A stretch of DNA of 37,938 nt from assembly GCA_018897395.1 (NCBI GenBank), contig JAHIKV010000168.1:1-37938 (forward strand), read 5' to 3'. The notes under the pieces are model-generated. The model was not told the DNA's origin, ran no database searches, and saw only the letters and a program-made list of their open reading frames with translations. The DNA comes from Planctomycetota bacterium. GTDB taxonomy: Bacteria; Planctomycetota; Planctomycetia; Pirellulales; Thermoguttaceae. A program made the translations under genes and the position numbers. How positions within the stretch are numbered: the first letter of the stretch is position 1; each line of letters starts with the position of its first letter. This document shows positions 1 to 7,198 of this stretch, piece by piece.

Positions 1-342
1 CCCAAAGCGGGAACCGCTCGGCAAGGAAGGCCTCGTATGTTGTGGCAATATAGGACAAGGAAGGTCCTCACCACAACACCAATTTCTCTTTGCACGCCCG
101 GAAGTGTATCAAAACCGCCCCGCGGCGTCCACCGTCGTTGTCTGCGCCCGCAGCACTTCATGGCCAACGGCAAGGTTTTTCTGTCTAACTCTCACCGTGG
201 CAACTTGTTACAATTCACGTGCTGATTCAACAGTGCCATTCGTGTCAGACCGTGATTAGTGATTAGCGGGCGAGAGCGATGCCAGCAGGGAAAACCGATG
301 GCCGCTAATCACTAATCACGGTCTGACCCCAGCCACCCAACC
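1..342. other. Left-edge intergenic region, no convincing gene
   Basis: I see no recognisable protein or RNA gene here. One short open frame (37-225, plus) has no family-like motif, no Shine-Dalgarno sequence and a composition like non-coding sequence. The only clear structure is the inverted repeat at 244-327, just before the first gene. Confidence 0.6.
244..327. repeat. Perfect 26-bp inverted repeat with 32-nt loop
   Basis: Arms at 244-269 and 302-327 are exact reverse complements by eye. Each arm carries the short direct motif GTGATTAGTGATTAG. The element ends 15 bp before the CPBP protease start codon, so it would form a strong hairpin in that gene's leader or act as a terminator for transcription entering from the left. 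It resembles the other palindromic elements in the window in layout, not in sequence. Confidence 0.9.
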
Positions 343-927
343 ATGAAACATTTCCCCCTAATGGCGGCGGCGTTCGAGGGGAGTCTGGTGGCGCTGGCGA
401 TCGCCCTGGGGTGGCTGCTTGGGACGAGTCCGCTGGAGACGTTTCGTTTTGATCCGTACGACGCACTGCTGGCGATCGGGGCGACGGTGCCTCCGTTGGC
501 CCTGTTCTGGCTCTATATTAAGTTCCCGCTGGGGCCATTGAAGGAGATTGTCCGGCTCATGGACGAGACGCTCGTGCCGTTGTTTCGAGACTGCCGGTTG
601 GCGCAGTTGGCGGTCATCGCGGCGTTGGCCGGATTGGGCGAGGAGATGCTCTTTCGCGGCGTTGTCCAAACCGCGGCGTCCGAGTGGATCGCCGGCCCAT
701 GCGGCCCGTGGATCGGCCTGTTGGCGGCCGCGGTTCTCTTCGGGCTGCTACATACTATTACCCCCGCTTATGCCCTGCTGGCCGGTCTGATTGGACTATA
801 TCTTGGCTGGCTTTGGATGGCGACGGGCAATCTGCTGGTTCCGGTAATCGTACACGGCTTATACGATTTCCTGGTGTTGGCCTACTTGGTGAAAATAAGG
901 CCCGGAAAATCTTTGCAGGGGGCGTGA
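343..927 (+). CDS. CPBP family intramembrane metalloprotease
   Basis: This 194-residue, strongly hydrophobic protein has several membrane segments and the motifs of the CPBP (CAAX protease and bacteriocin-processing, Abi) family. Motif 1 is EEMLFRG, with Glu100, Glu101 and Arg105. Motif 2 is FGLLHT with His137. The last motif is VHGLYDF with His171 and Asp175. All expected metal and catalytic residues are present, so it should be an active membrane-embedded endopeptidase; its substrate is unknown. No clear Shine-Dalgarno sequence precedes the ATG. The stop codon (925-927) lies inside the left arm of the next inverted repeat, so the last few residues come from repeat sequence. It converges on murB. 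Confidence 0.85.
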   Translation: MKHFPLMAAAFEGSLVALAIALGWLLGTSPLETFRFDPYDALLAIGATVPPLALFWLYIKFPLGPLKEIVRLMDETLVPLFRDCRLAQLAVIAALAGLGEEMLFRGVVQTAASEWIAGPCGPWIGLLAAAVLFGLLHTITPAYALLAGLIGLYLGWLWMATGNLLVPVIVHGLYDFLVLAYLVKIRPGKSLQGA

Positions 928-978
928 AACGCACCATTCCCTACCGCTGCCGATTGTGGTGCGTTTCACGCACCCTGC
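915..978. repeat. 21-bp inverted repeat between convergent genes
   Basis: Arms at 915-935 and 958-978 match with one mismatch. The core is GCGTGAAACGCACC and its complement. The element lies between the convergent CPBP protease and murB and supplies the stop codon of the former. It could serve as a bidirectional terminator, but there is no T-run. Confidence 0.85.
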
Positions 979-998
979 AATCGGATCTGGTCCGCTGG

Positions 999-1877
999 CT
1001 ACCAGATCTCCAGCTCCAGTTCGAGTTCGATTCCCATTCGATCGTGAATCTGCCCGCGGATCAACTCGATCAATCTAAGCACGTCCTGGCTGCTGCATTC
1101 CGGCTCGGCGACGATGAAGTTCGCGTGCCGGTCGCTGACCGCGGCGCCGCCGATGCGGGTTCCTTTTAGCCCGGCGTCGTCGATAATCTCGCCGGCGCTC
1201 ATGCCGCGCGGATTCTTGAACGCGCAACCGGCGCACTGATGCCCCAGCGGCTGAGACGCCTTCCTGACGATCCAATACTTTTGCATCCGCTGGGCAAGTT
1301 CGCGAGGGTCGTCCTCCTGCAACTCGCAACGAGTTTCGAGGATCACCAGGTCGTCCAGATTGCTCTGCCGGTAGCCGAACAACAATTCCTCGCTGCCGCG
1401 GCGGCAAATCTCGCCGCTGGTGGTGACGACCGTGGCCTGAAGGGTCCACTGGCCGATGCTCTCGCCGTGCGCGCCGGCGTTTCCGTGCAAGGCGCCGCCG
1501 ACGGTGCCGGGGATGCCGATCAAGGTTTCCAGCCCCGCCAGACCGCGATGCACGGCGGTGGTCACCGCGCGGCCGAGCAATGCTCCGCCGGCCGCGACGA
1601 GCGATCGCCCCTCGACGCGGATCCCACAGAAAGCGGGCGCGGAGAGACGGATCACCATGCCGGGCACGCCTTCGTCGCGGACCAGGATGTTCGACCCTTG
1701 CCCAAGAAGCCGCGTCGGCACACCTTCCTCGTGACAGCGACGGACCAGTGCGGTCAACTCTTCGACAGTCTCCGGCTCGGCAAAATACTCGGCCGGCCCG
1801 CCCAATTGGAACCAAGTATGCATGGCCAGCGGCTCGCTCCGCCGCACGATTTTCTCAAACCCGCTAAATGAAGCCAT
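999..1877 (-). CDS. murB: UDP-N-acetylenolpyruvoylglucosamine reductase MurB
   Basis: MurB is the FAD- and NADPH-dependent cytoplasmic enzyme that reduces enolpyruvyl-UDP-GlcNAc to UDP-MurNAc, the second committed step of peptidoglycan synthesis. The 292-residue protein shows the FAD-binding segment GQGSNILV (about 59-66), the GIPGTVGGALHGNAGAHG block (121-138), FGYRQS with the conserved Arg170, and a C-terminal GIELELELE stretch with the expected Glu. The conserved AGSxFKNP motif reads AGCAFKNP, so Cys218 stands where the catalytic Ser usually is. I chose the ATG at 1877 because it opens the family-like N-terminus; a longer frame to 1916 runs into a repeat. It lies downstream of murC and the small membrane protein on the same strand. 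Confidence 0.94.
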   Translation of the reverse strand: MASFSGFEKIVRRSEPLAMHTWFQLGGPAEYFAEPETVEELTALVRRCHEEGVPTRLLGQGSNILVRDEGVPGMVIRLSAPAFCGIRVEGRSLVAAGGALLGRAVTTAVHRGLAGLETLIGIPGTVGGALHGNAGAHGESIGQWTLQATVVTTSGEICRRGSEELLFGYRQSNLDDLVILETRCELQEDDPRELAQRMQKYWIVRKASQPLGHQCAGCAFKNPRGMSAGEIIDDAGLKGTRIGGAAVSDRHANFIVAEPECSSQDVLRLIELIRGQIHDRMGIELELELEIW

Positions 1878-1894
1878 TGATGTTACCCATCTCT

Positions 1895-1964
1895 GTAGGG
1901 TGCGTCCGCGACGCACCGATTGTTTCCGTCTGTTTGTTTATGGTGCGTCAAGGACGCACCCTAC
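1895..1964. repeat. 23-bp inverted repeat upstream of murB
   Basis: Arms at 1895-1917 and 1942-1964 match with two mismatches and begin GTAGGGTGCGTC. The right arm contains the stop codon (1961-1963) of the small membrane protein on the minus strand. The element therefore separates that gene from murB, possibly as an attenuating hairpin. Confidence 0.85.
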
Positions 1965-2188
1965 TTGTCTTCTTCATCTTCATCCGAATCATCAATTTGC
2001 CACTCACAGAGTGCGCTTACACCGGCACAGAGCAGAAGCCAAATCGGCAAGAGGATTTTCCATTCTTGTACGAATTGAGATTTAAACGCCAGGAAAAAAA
2101 ATGCGCAGCCGACAATTGCACCGATAATGCCGTGGATCAAGACGCTTTTCGGAGTTGCTTTCCGGTTTGTCTTATCCAGCAACCCCAT
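1961..2188 (-). CDS. Small two-helix membrane protein, function unknown
   Basis: I do not recognise a family. The 75-residue product has a basic N-terminus, a hydrophobic segment around VLIHGIIGAIVGCAFFFLAF, a second around ILLPIWLLLCAGVSALCEW, and a very acidic tail (DDSDEDEEDK). Two membrane helices are therefore likely. The ATG at 2188 is preceded by GGAG at a good distance and overlaps the murC 3' end by 17 bp, which suggests coupled translation. A TTG at 2230 would add 14 residues but has no better support. Its place between murC and murB hints at an envelope role; that is inference only. Confidence 0.6.
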   Translation of the reverse strand: MGLLDKTNRKATPKSVLIHGIIGAIVGCAFFFLAFKSQFVQEWKILLPIWLLLCAGVSALCEWQIDDSDEDEEDK

Positions 2189-3644
2189 CACGCCGCTCCA
2201 TCCGATGTGTTTTTCTCTCAGATGTTCCAATCCACGGCCGCAAGCCGTCCATTTGGCCCGCCCCCAGGGTAATCAATACGTCGCCCGGGGAGAGTTGGGT
2301 TTCCAACGTCACGGTTATCTCACGGTTCGTATGGCCGGGCAAGACTTCCACGCCGGCGGCGGCGGCCTTTCGGGCCAGATCGCCGGACGTTACACCCCCC
2401 GATCGTGCATGTCCCTCGCGGGCGCGAAATATGTCGGCCACCAGCACCTTGTCGGCATTTTGCAGACTTTCGGCCAATTCGTCCAGGAGCCGTTCGGTTC
2501 GAGACGCCTGATGGGGCTGAAAAACGCACCACAGCCGTCGGCCGGGGAACATCATCCGCGCGGCCGACAGCGCCGCCCTCACTTCGGTGGGATGGTGGGC
2601 GTAGTCGTCGATCAGCGCGACGCCCCGGCGCTGGCCGAGCAGTTCCATCCGGCGGTGCAGGCCGGGGAAATCGCCCAATCCGGCGGCGATCCGGCTCGCC
2701 GACAGTCCGTTCTTGCAGGCCAAAGCGGCCGCGGCCAGGGCATTTACGACGTTGTGCCGGCCCGGCACTTGCAGCCGCACCTCGCAAAACCGGCTACCTC
2801 CCCGCCATAATTCGAAACGGAAACGGCCTTGTCGCTCCGCCAGTACACGGGCCGACCAGTCGGCATCCGGCGAAAGGCCGAACGTCTTGACCTTGCACCG
2901 CGCTTGGGCCGCCGCCCGACGCGTGGACGGACAGTCGTGGCGGGCCAGCAATAGACCGTCGGCCGGCACGGAAGCGGCGAATCGGCCGAAAGCCGCTTCG
3001 AGTTCGTCCAACGATCCGTAGCAATCGAAATGGTCGGGTTCGATGCCCAGGATGACGGCCTGTTGGGGCCGCAGGCGGAGGAAGTTGGCGCGGTACTCGC
3101 AGGCCTCGACCAACATCATGTTGCTCGATCCGGCCCATCCTCCGGACGCGGCGCCCAGCGGCGTGGCCCCGCAGACGACCATCGGATCGAGGCCCGCTTG
3201 GATCAACAGATGGGCGGTCATGGCGGTGGCGGTCGATTTTCCGTGCGTACCCGCGACGGCCGACACGTTTCGCCCGACGCCGATCCGCCCGAGCATCTGA
3301 AAATAGCTCGGCATCTGAACGCCTCGTTCGGCGGCGAGCCGCAGCTCGGGATTGTCCGGCGGCACGGCATCGCTGTATACAACAAGATCGGCGTCCGGCG
3401 GGAGGTGTTCGGCGGCGTGGCCTTGGAACAGACTCGCCCCGGCGGCGATGAGATGTTTTGCCGGGGACGGGTCTAAATCCGATCCGCTGACGGTCCATCC
3501 CCAACCGATCAGCACGTCGGCCAGCGCCCTCATTCCGTTTCCGGCGATTCCGACCAGGTGCGCCCGCCGCGGCCGGCAAAATACCCACGAACGCCCAACA
3601 GCGACGGACATGGGCTTCGGGCTGACGGGGGGCGTGAGATTCAT
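2172..3644 (-). CDS. murC: UDP-N-acetylmuramate--L-alanine ligase MurC
   Basis: MurC is the ATP-dependent cytoplasmic ligase that adds L-alanine to UDP-MurNAc, starting the peptidoglycan stem peptide. The 490-residue protein has the N-terminal Rossmann domain (HLVGIAGNGMRALA, about 29-42), the Mur-ligase P-loop AGTHGKST (131-138), the PDHFDCYGS segment in the middle domain, GRHNVVNALAA, and DDYAHHPTE followed by VFQPHQ in the C-terminal domain. These are standard Mur ligase landmarks, so activity is expected. The N-terminus is about 25 residues longer than usual; Met12 (3611) is a possible alternative start. It heads a minus-strand run with the small membrane protein and murB and is divergent from the MNT/HEPN module 126 bp away. 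Confidence 0.95.
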   Translation of the reverse strand: MNLTPPVSPKPMSVAVGRSWVFCRPRRAHLVGIAGNGMRALADVLIGWGWTVSGSDLDPSPAKHLIAAGASLFQGHAAEHLPPDADLVVYSDAVPPDNPELRLAAERGVQMPSYFQMLGRIGVGRNVSAVAGTHGKSTATAMTAHLLIQAGLDPMVVCGATPLGAASGGWAGSSNMMLVEACEYRANFLRLRPQQAVILGIEPDHFDCYGSLDELEAAFGRFAASVPADGLLLARHDCPSTRRAAAQARCKVKTFGLSPDADWSARVLAERQGRFRFELWRGGSRFCEVRLQVPGRHNVVNALAAAALACKNGLSASRIAAGLGDFPGLHRRMELLGQRRGVALIDDYAHHPTEVRAALSAARMMFPGRRLWCVFQPHQASRTERLLDELAESLQNADKVLVADIFRAREGHARSGGVTSGDLARKAAAAGVEVLPGHTNREITVTLETQLSPGDVLITLGAGQMDGLRPWIGTSERKTHRMERRDGVAG

Positions 3645-3714
3645 CTGTGGTTTCGCTTCCGAACAGTCTCTTGCCGATGGTAGGCAAAAGGCGGAGCGAG
3701 GTCAATGGGCTTTG

Positions 3715-3743
3715 TTGACACAACGCTCCGGCGCGACTATGCT
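3715..3743 (+). promoter_or_regulatory. Sigma-70-like promoter of the MNT/HEPN module
   Basis: TTGACA (3715-3720) and TATGCT (3738-3743) are separated by 17 bp. The nucleotidyltransferase gene starts 27 bp further on. The -10 box and the following TTTTC are shared with the promoter at 8124-8152. Confidence 0.6.
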
Positions 3744-3770
3744 TTTCCCAGAGGATGCAAGGCAAAACGC

Positions 3771-4091
3771 ATGATCGATCAAGCCGCCATCGCCGAGGCA
3801 GTGAATCTCTTACTGAAGACCGCGCCGGCCGGGTCCGAGGTCATCTTGTTCGGATCCCATGCGCGCGGGGAAGCGGGGTCTGACAGCGATTTGGATTTCC
3901 TCGTCGTCGAACCGACGGTAAAATCCAAACGCGCCGAGATGGTCCGGTTGAGGGATGCGTTGCGTCCGTTGCGGATTCCCGTGGACGTGTTGGTCACCAG
4001 CCGCGAAGTGTTCGAGGACTGGCGCGACACACCCAACAACGTTCTGTTTGAAGCATGGAATGAAGGGCGGTCGTTTCATGAAGTGGGATGA
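3771..4091 (+). CDS. MNT-type nucleotidyltransferase (antitoxin of HEPN/MNT pair)
   Basis: The 106-residue protein is a minimal nucleotidyltransferase of the MNT family. It has the GSHARG motif (Gly28-Ser29), the two catalytic acids of the SDLD block (Asp40, Asp42) and a third acid in VDVLV (Asp72). In characterised HEPN/MNT modules the MNT protein neutralises the HEPN ribonuclease, in some cases by adding AMP to it. The ATG at 3771 was chosen because it opens the domain; upstream frame would run through the promoter. The 3' end overlaps the HEPN gene by 14 bp, typical of a coupled toxin-antitoxin operon. All active-site acids are intact, so enzymatic rather than purely steric neutralisation is possible. 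Confidence 0.85.
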   Translation: MIDQAAIAEAVNLLLKTAPAGSEVILFGSHARGEAGSDSDLDFLVVEPTVKSKRAEMVRLRDALRPLRIPVDVLVTSREVFEDWRDTPNNVLFEAWNEGRSFHEVG

Positions 4092-4467
4092 GCAAGCCGA
4101 ACGGTTGCGGCGCAAGGCCGCCGGCGACGAGGAGGCCATGACCGCCCTGTTGGAGATGCCCTCGGTCCCCGATGAAGTCGTCGGCTTCCACGCCCAGCAA
4201 GCAGTCGAGAAACTTCTGAAAGCCTTGCTCAGTCACCGACGGGTCGCCTTCCGCAGGACGCACGATCTTACCGAACTTCTCGATCTGTTGGCTGCTGCCG
4301 GGGTGGCGATACCCGCGGACATCGCGGAGGTCCGACAACTTGGCCCATACGCCGCCGAGTTTCGGTACGAGGACATTCCTTTGGACACGGAAGAGCCGTT
4401 CGACCGGCGCTGGGCGGCGGAATGCGTTAAGCGAACGCGAGAGTGGGTTGACTCGCTGTTCCCGTAG
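4078..4467 (+). CDS. HEPN domain protein (putative RNase toxin)
   Basis: This 129-residue protein has the helical HEPN pattern: HAQQAVEKLLKALL (38-51), followed by RRVAFRRTHDLTELL. The latter contains an Arg-X6-His arrangement (Arg55 to His62) that fits the RX4-6H ribonuclease motif. Later come PYAAEFRYE and a C-terminal helix rich in Arg and Lys. HEPN proteins paired with MNT proteins are usually RNA-cleaving toxins. The ATG at 4078 overlaps the MNT gene. The toxin follows the antitoxin, and the pair sits alone between murC and uppS with no functional link to either. Confidence 0.82.
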   Translation: MKWDEQAERLRRKAAGDEEAMTALLEMPSVPDEVVGFHAQQAVEKLLKALLSHRRVAFRRTHDLTELLDLLAAAGVAIPADIAEVRQLGPYAAEFRYEDIPLDTEEPFDRRWAAECVKRTREWVDSLFP

Positions 4468-4481
4468 CCTACAATGAACTC

Positions 4482-4736
4482 ATGATGAAAATCATCAAGA
4501 TTTTTCTCGGAACCGTGTTTGGTCTTATGACCATCTGTTACATAACACTGTTCGTACAATCGTTGATCCGCTTCATCCACGTGTGGGCAACAACGGGGTA
4601 TTCGCCGCAAGGATTGTCGGAGACAGGAGCGTCGCTGGCGGCCGTGTGCCTCGGCGTCGCATTCACCACGTGGGCTTTTCGGAGCGCCTTCCGAAAACAG
4701 ATGCCTCGGCAGGAAAACAACGACAGCAAGGACTAG
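4482..4736 (+). CDS. Small membrane protein, unknown function
   Basis: No family recognised. The 84-residue product has a hydrophobic N-terminal segment (about 4-28), a short loop, a second hydrophobic segment around SLAAVCLGVAFTTWAF (about 51-67), and a charged, hydrophilic tail. It begins 14 bp after the HEPN gene and could be cotranscribed. TTGACT (4448-4453) and TACAAT (4470-4475), 16 bp apart, also lie just upstream, which would put transcription start almost at the ATG. The protein-like hydrophobicity pattern supports a real gene, but there is no homology evidence I can offer. Confidence 0.45.
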   Translation: MMKIIKIFLGTVFGLMTICYITLFVQSLIRFIHVWATTGYSPQGLSETGASLAAVCLGVAFTTWAFRSAFRKQMPRQENNDSKD

Positions 4737-4759
4737 GAAGTAGCGGCTACCACCGGAAC

Positions 4760-5494
4760 CTATGTCGGCAGTCCCCCGAACCGGCGGCGGCGGGAGGCGT
4801 AGCTCTGCAGCGCGGCCTGAAATTGGGCCTCGTCGAAATCGGGCCAGCAGACGTCCGTCACCCAGATTTCCGCGTAGCTGATTTGCCAGAGGAGGAAATT
4901 GCTGACGCGCATCTCGCCGGCCGTGCGGATCAATAGATCGGGGTCGGGCAGCCCGGCCGTGTAGAGCCGCGCGGCGAGGGCCTGCTCGTCGATCGCGTCC
5001 GGGTCCAACTCGCCCCGGACGACGCCCTCGGCCAGGCGTCGGGCGGCGTCGACCAGTTCCGCCCGGCCGCCGTAGTTGATCGCCAGACAGACGCGCAGGC
5101 CGGTGTTGCCCGCGCTGTACTCGACGATTTCGTCCAAACCCCGCGCCGCGTCGTCCGGCAAACCCTTGCGGCGGCCGATCCAGCGGACCTGGACGTTGTG
5201 TTCCATTACCCGCGGCCGTTCCTCGGCCAGGTAATGTTGGAGCAGTTGCATGAGGAAATCGAGTTCCTCGGCCGGGCGTTTCCAGTTCTCGCTCGACAGG
5301 CAGAAGAGCGTGAGCTGTTCGATACCCAGCCGGGCGCACTCTTCGGTTACCCGGCGGACGCTGGTCGCTCCGGCGCGGTGTCCTTCGATGCGCGGCAATC
5401 CCCGTTTCTCGGCCCAGCGTCCGTTGCCGTCCATGATTACCGCGACGTGGCGTGGGAGTTGATCGGATGGAATGTCTGGCGGGTCGTTGGGCAT
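4760..5494 (-). CDS. uppS: Isoprenyl (undecaprenyl) diphosphate synthase
   Basis: This cytoplasmic cis-prenyltransferase chains isopentenyl diphosphate units onto farnesyl diphosphate, giving the C55 lipid carrier for peptidoglycan and other surface polymers. The 244-residue protein has the signature MDGNGRWA with catalytic Asp22, the HRAG block, LFCLSSENWKRP, the AINYGGRAEL block, and the C-terminal DLLIRTAGEMRVSNFLLWQ region that holds the diphosphate-binding Arg residues. I chose the ATG at 5494; the frame stays open to 5599 but that stretch runs back through an 80-bp repeat element. It is convergent with the small membrane protein on the plus strand and lies downstream of pstB1. Confidence 0.93.
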   Translation of the reverse strand: MPNDPPDIPSDQLPRHVAVIMDGNGRWAEKRGLPRIEGHRAGATSVRRVTEECARLGIEQLTLFCLSSENWKRPAEELDFLMQLLQHYLAEERPRVMEHNVQVRWIGRRKGLPDDAARGLDEIVEYSAGNTGLRVCLAINYGGRAELVDAARRLAEGVVRGELDPDAIDEQALAARLYTAGLPDPDLLIRTAGEMRVSNFLLWQISYAEIWVTDVCWPDFDEAQFQAALQSYASRRRRFGGLPT

Positions 5495-5530
5495 GAAGGA
5501 ATCCGTTAACCGAGAAAACATCGGCAAACA

Positions 5531-5610
5531 TTTAGCCCGCCGTGAATACACGGCGGGCCGGGTTGAACATGGAAAACCGCTTGCCCCGGGTGTATTCACC
5601 CGGGGCTAAA
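5531..5610. repeat. 80-bp double-palindrome element, copy A
   Basis: The element is bounded by TTTAGCCC and GGGCTAAA. It contains two adjacent palindromes, built on GCCCGCCGTG and GCCCCGGGTG, joined by a spacer of about 25 bp. Copy B at 16499-16578 is the same 80 bp in the opposite orientation, with about 75 of 80 positions identical by eye. It lies between pstB1 and uppS. Confidence 0.92.
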
Positions 5611-5724
5611 TGCAGATACTTCGATTTCAAAACACGTTCTAACCCAAAATTACTATGATGCGCTTTGCGGCCTGCGTTGTCCAGGGCACAGGGAAAATCG
5701 GCAACAGGGCCGGCCGCCTTGCCG

Positions 5725-6513
5725 TTACCCGTATCGGCCGCGGACGTAGAGTTCGGTCTCGGGCTGCTTGGGCGTGAGGAACATCTCGAGGGTCGGGGCG
5801 TGCTCGACGATCCGGCCCATGAACATAAAGATGCACTCGTGGCTGGCCCGGCGGGCTTGGGCCATGTTGTGCGTGACCATCAAGATCGTGAATTTCTTGC
5901 GCAGTCCGTCGATCAACGCCTCGATCCGCTCGATCCCCTCGGCGTCGAGCGCCGAGCACGGCTCGTCCATCAGTATTATCCGCGGCTTGAGCGGCAACAG
6001 CCGGGCGATGCACAGCTTCTGCTGCTGTTCGAGCGTAAGGTTAGTGGCCCGGCGCCGCAGCCGGTCTTTCACCTCGTCCCAAAGCTGCACGTCGCACAGG
6101 GCCGATTCGACCATCTCGTTCCGCTCTCTGCGCGTGTACGCGCCGCGCGGCGTGTGCGAGCGGACGCCGAAGAGCACGTTTTCGTAGATCGAGATCGGCA
6201 GCGGGTTGGGACGTTGAAAGACCATGCCCACCGATTTCCGCAGCGTGCTCAGCGAGACGTCCGCGTCGTAGATGTTCTTGTCGAGGATCGTAACCTCTCC
6301 GGTGGTGGTGACGTTTCCGTAGCGTTCGTTGATGCGGTTGAAACAGCGGAGCAGGGTGGTTTTGCCGCAGCCCGAGGGGCCGATCAACGCCGTGATGATC
6401 CCCGGCTTGACGTTGATCGTCACGTCCTTCAGCGCCTGAAAATCGCCGTACCAGAGGTTTAGTCCTCGGGTCTGGATGGTGTAAGTCGGCGTTGAGGCAA
6501 CCTGCGTCGTCAT
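5725..6513 (-). CDS. pstB: Phosphate ABC transporter ATPase PstB1, degenerate signature
   Basis: This 262-residue ATPase subunit of the phosphate importer has Walker A GPSGCGKTT (45-53), Q-loop VGMVFQRPNP (Gln100), Walker B ILMDEP (180-185) with the catalytic Glu184, and H-loop His215. The PstB hallmark LWDEVKDRL is also present. The signature LSGGQ is replaced by LTLEQ (159-163), although the following QQKLCIAR is kept, and the D-loop is SALDAEG. It can therefore bind and hydrolyse ATP only if a partner supplies LSGGQ, which the neighbouring PstB2 has. ATG 6513 was chosen because it opens the family-like N-terminus; upstream frame overlaps the DUF2442 gene. It is the last pst gene, separated from pstB2 by the DUF4160/DUF2442 pair. 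Confidence 0.88.
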   Translation of the reverse strand: MTTQVASTPTYTIQTRGLNLWYGDFQALKDVTINVKPGIITALIGPSGCGKTTLLRCFNRINERYGNVTTTGEVTILDKNIYDADVSLSTLRKSVGMVFQRPNPLPISIYENVLFGVRSHTPRGAYTRRERNEMVESALCDVQLWDEVKDRLRRRATNLTLEQQQKLCIARLLPLKPRIILMDEPCSALDAEGIERIEALIDGLRKKFTILMVTHNMAQARRASHECIFMFMGRIVEHAPTLEMFLTPKQPETELYVRGRYG

Positions 6514-6517
6514 GCCA

Positions 6518-6784
6518 CTATCCGCCGATCGCATCCACCGATTCAGGGACAACCACGCCGATGGAATAGAGAAAATCCGGCGAGAAGTCCGCATTGTTGG
6601 GCCAAACAATGGTGTCGATATCGGGATTCAATTGAAACGATTGAAAATAGGAAGGGTCCTTCAACGGCTCGAATATGGGGCCGTCCAAGTGGTCCGCCAA
6701 ATCGACGAGACGAGGTTCGTTGTCCTCGAAACGAATCCACAGCTTGTATTCTCCGGCATACGCGACATTGGTAACGTAGTGCAT
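6518..6784 (-). CDS. DUF2442-type small protein
   Basis: The 88-residue protein shows the DUF2442 pattern: an N-terminal strand pair (YKLWIRFEDN), VDLADHL, a Phe-rich middle, and a C-terminal IVWPNNADFSPDFLY. DUF2442 proteins are commonly found next to DUF4160 proteins in two-gene modules that look like toxin-antitoxin systems; their biochemistry is not established. The ATG at 6784 is supported by GAGAGG six bases upstream. It follows the DUF4160 gene by 10 bp and ends 4 bp before the pstB1 start, so translation into pstB1 could be coupled. Confidence 0.8.
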   Translation of the reverse strand: MHYVTNVAYAGEYKLWIRFEDNEPRLVDLADHLDGPIFEPLKDPSYFQSFQLNPDIDTIVWPNNADFSPDFLYSIGVVVPESVDAIGG

Positions 6785-6794
6785 GACGTGCCTC

Positions 6795-7055
6795 TCAAAC
6801 AAGCGGTTCGATTTCAATAAGGTCTTCCCGCCGCTCGGCTCGCCTCCAATTATCCATCAACTCGTCCCGATGCTGAAACGCCCATTCCAGCACCAAGGAA
6901 ACGATCCGTGGCGGTAATTTACCTTCGATCAATCTTAAATCCGCAATGGAGAAAGCCCCTCTCTGGCCTCCATATTTGACGTGGAAGTGCGGCGGCGCAT
7001 GTTCATTATAATAGATGGCGACGACAATCCCCAAAAATCTGCTGACTTCCGGCAT
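6795..7055 (-). CDS. DUF4160-type small protein
   Basis: The 86-residue protein opens MPEVSRFLGIVVAIYYNEH and continues PPHFHVKYGGQ, the typical DUF4160 layout with a His-rich PPHFHV core. Near the C-terminus are WAFQHRDELMDNW and a charged tail. DUF4160 genes usually sit directly upstream of DUF2442 genes, as here. A toxin-like role is suspected from genomic context in general, not proven. The ATG at 7055 matches the family N-terminus and has a GGAG sequence upstream; a GTG at 7073 would add six residues. A promoter-like sequence lies at 7097-7125, so the pair can be expressed independently of pst. Confidence 0.8.
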   Translation of the reverse strand: MPEVSRFLGIVVAIYYNEHAPPHFHVKYGGQRGAFSIADLRLIEGKLPPRIVSLVLEWAFQHRDELMDNWRRAERREDLIEIEPLV

Positions 7056-7096
7056 CTTGTATTGCTCCGTCACCTCGTTGCTTTACTCACATTTCC

Positions 7097-7125
7097 ATCT
7101 TATCTCATATAATAGGCGAGATCAA
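7097..7125 (-). promoter_or_regulatory. Promoter-like sequence for DUF4160/DUF2442
   Basis: On the minus strand TTGATC (7120-7125) and TAAGAT (7097-7102) are 17 bp apart. They sit just upstream of the DUF4160 start and downstream of the pstB2 stop. The spacer is AT-rich compared with the surroundings. Confidence 0.5.
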
Positions 7126-7198
7126 GAACGTTGAGTACCCTTCCCATGGCCATCGTGAGGCAGGCAGCCGCCCGCATGGAACATTTAACATCAATATC

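Noticed and set aside
37..225. 62-codon plus-strand open frame at the left edge
   Set aside because: There is no ribosome site, no recognisable motif and an atypical composition; not supported as a gene.
244..327. Terminal inverted repeats of an insertion sequence
   Set aside because: The arms are only 32 bp apart and enclose no gene; it is a hairpin element, not the ends of a transposon.
5725..6513. pstB1 as a pseudogene
   Set aside because: Although LSGGQ is lost, the frame is full length, the other motifs are intact, and the loss is complemented exactly by PstB2. Decay would be expected to hit other motifs as well.
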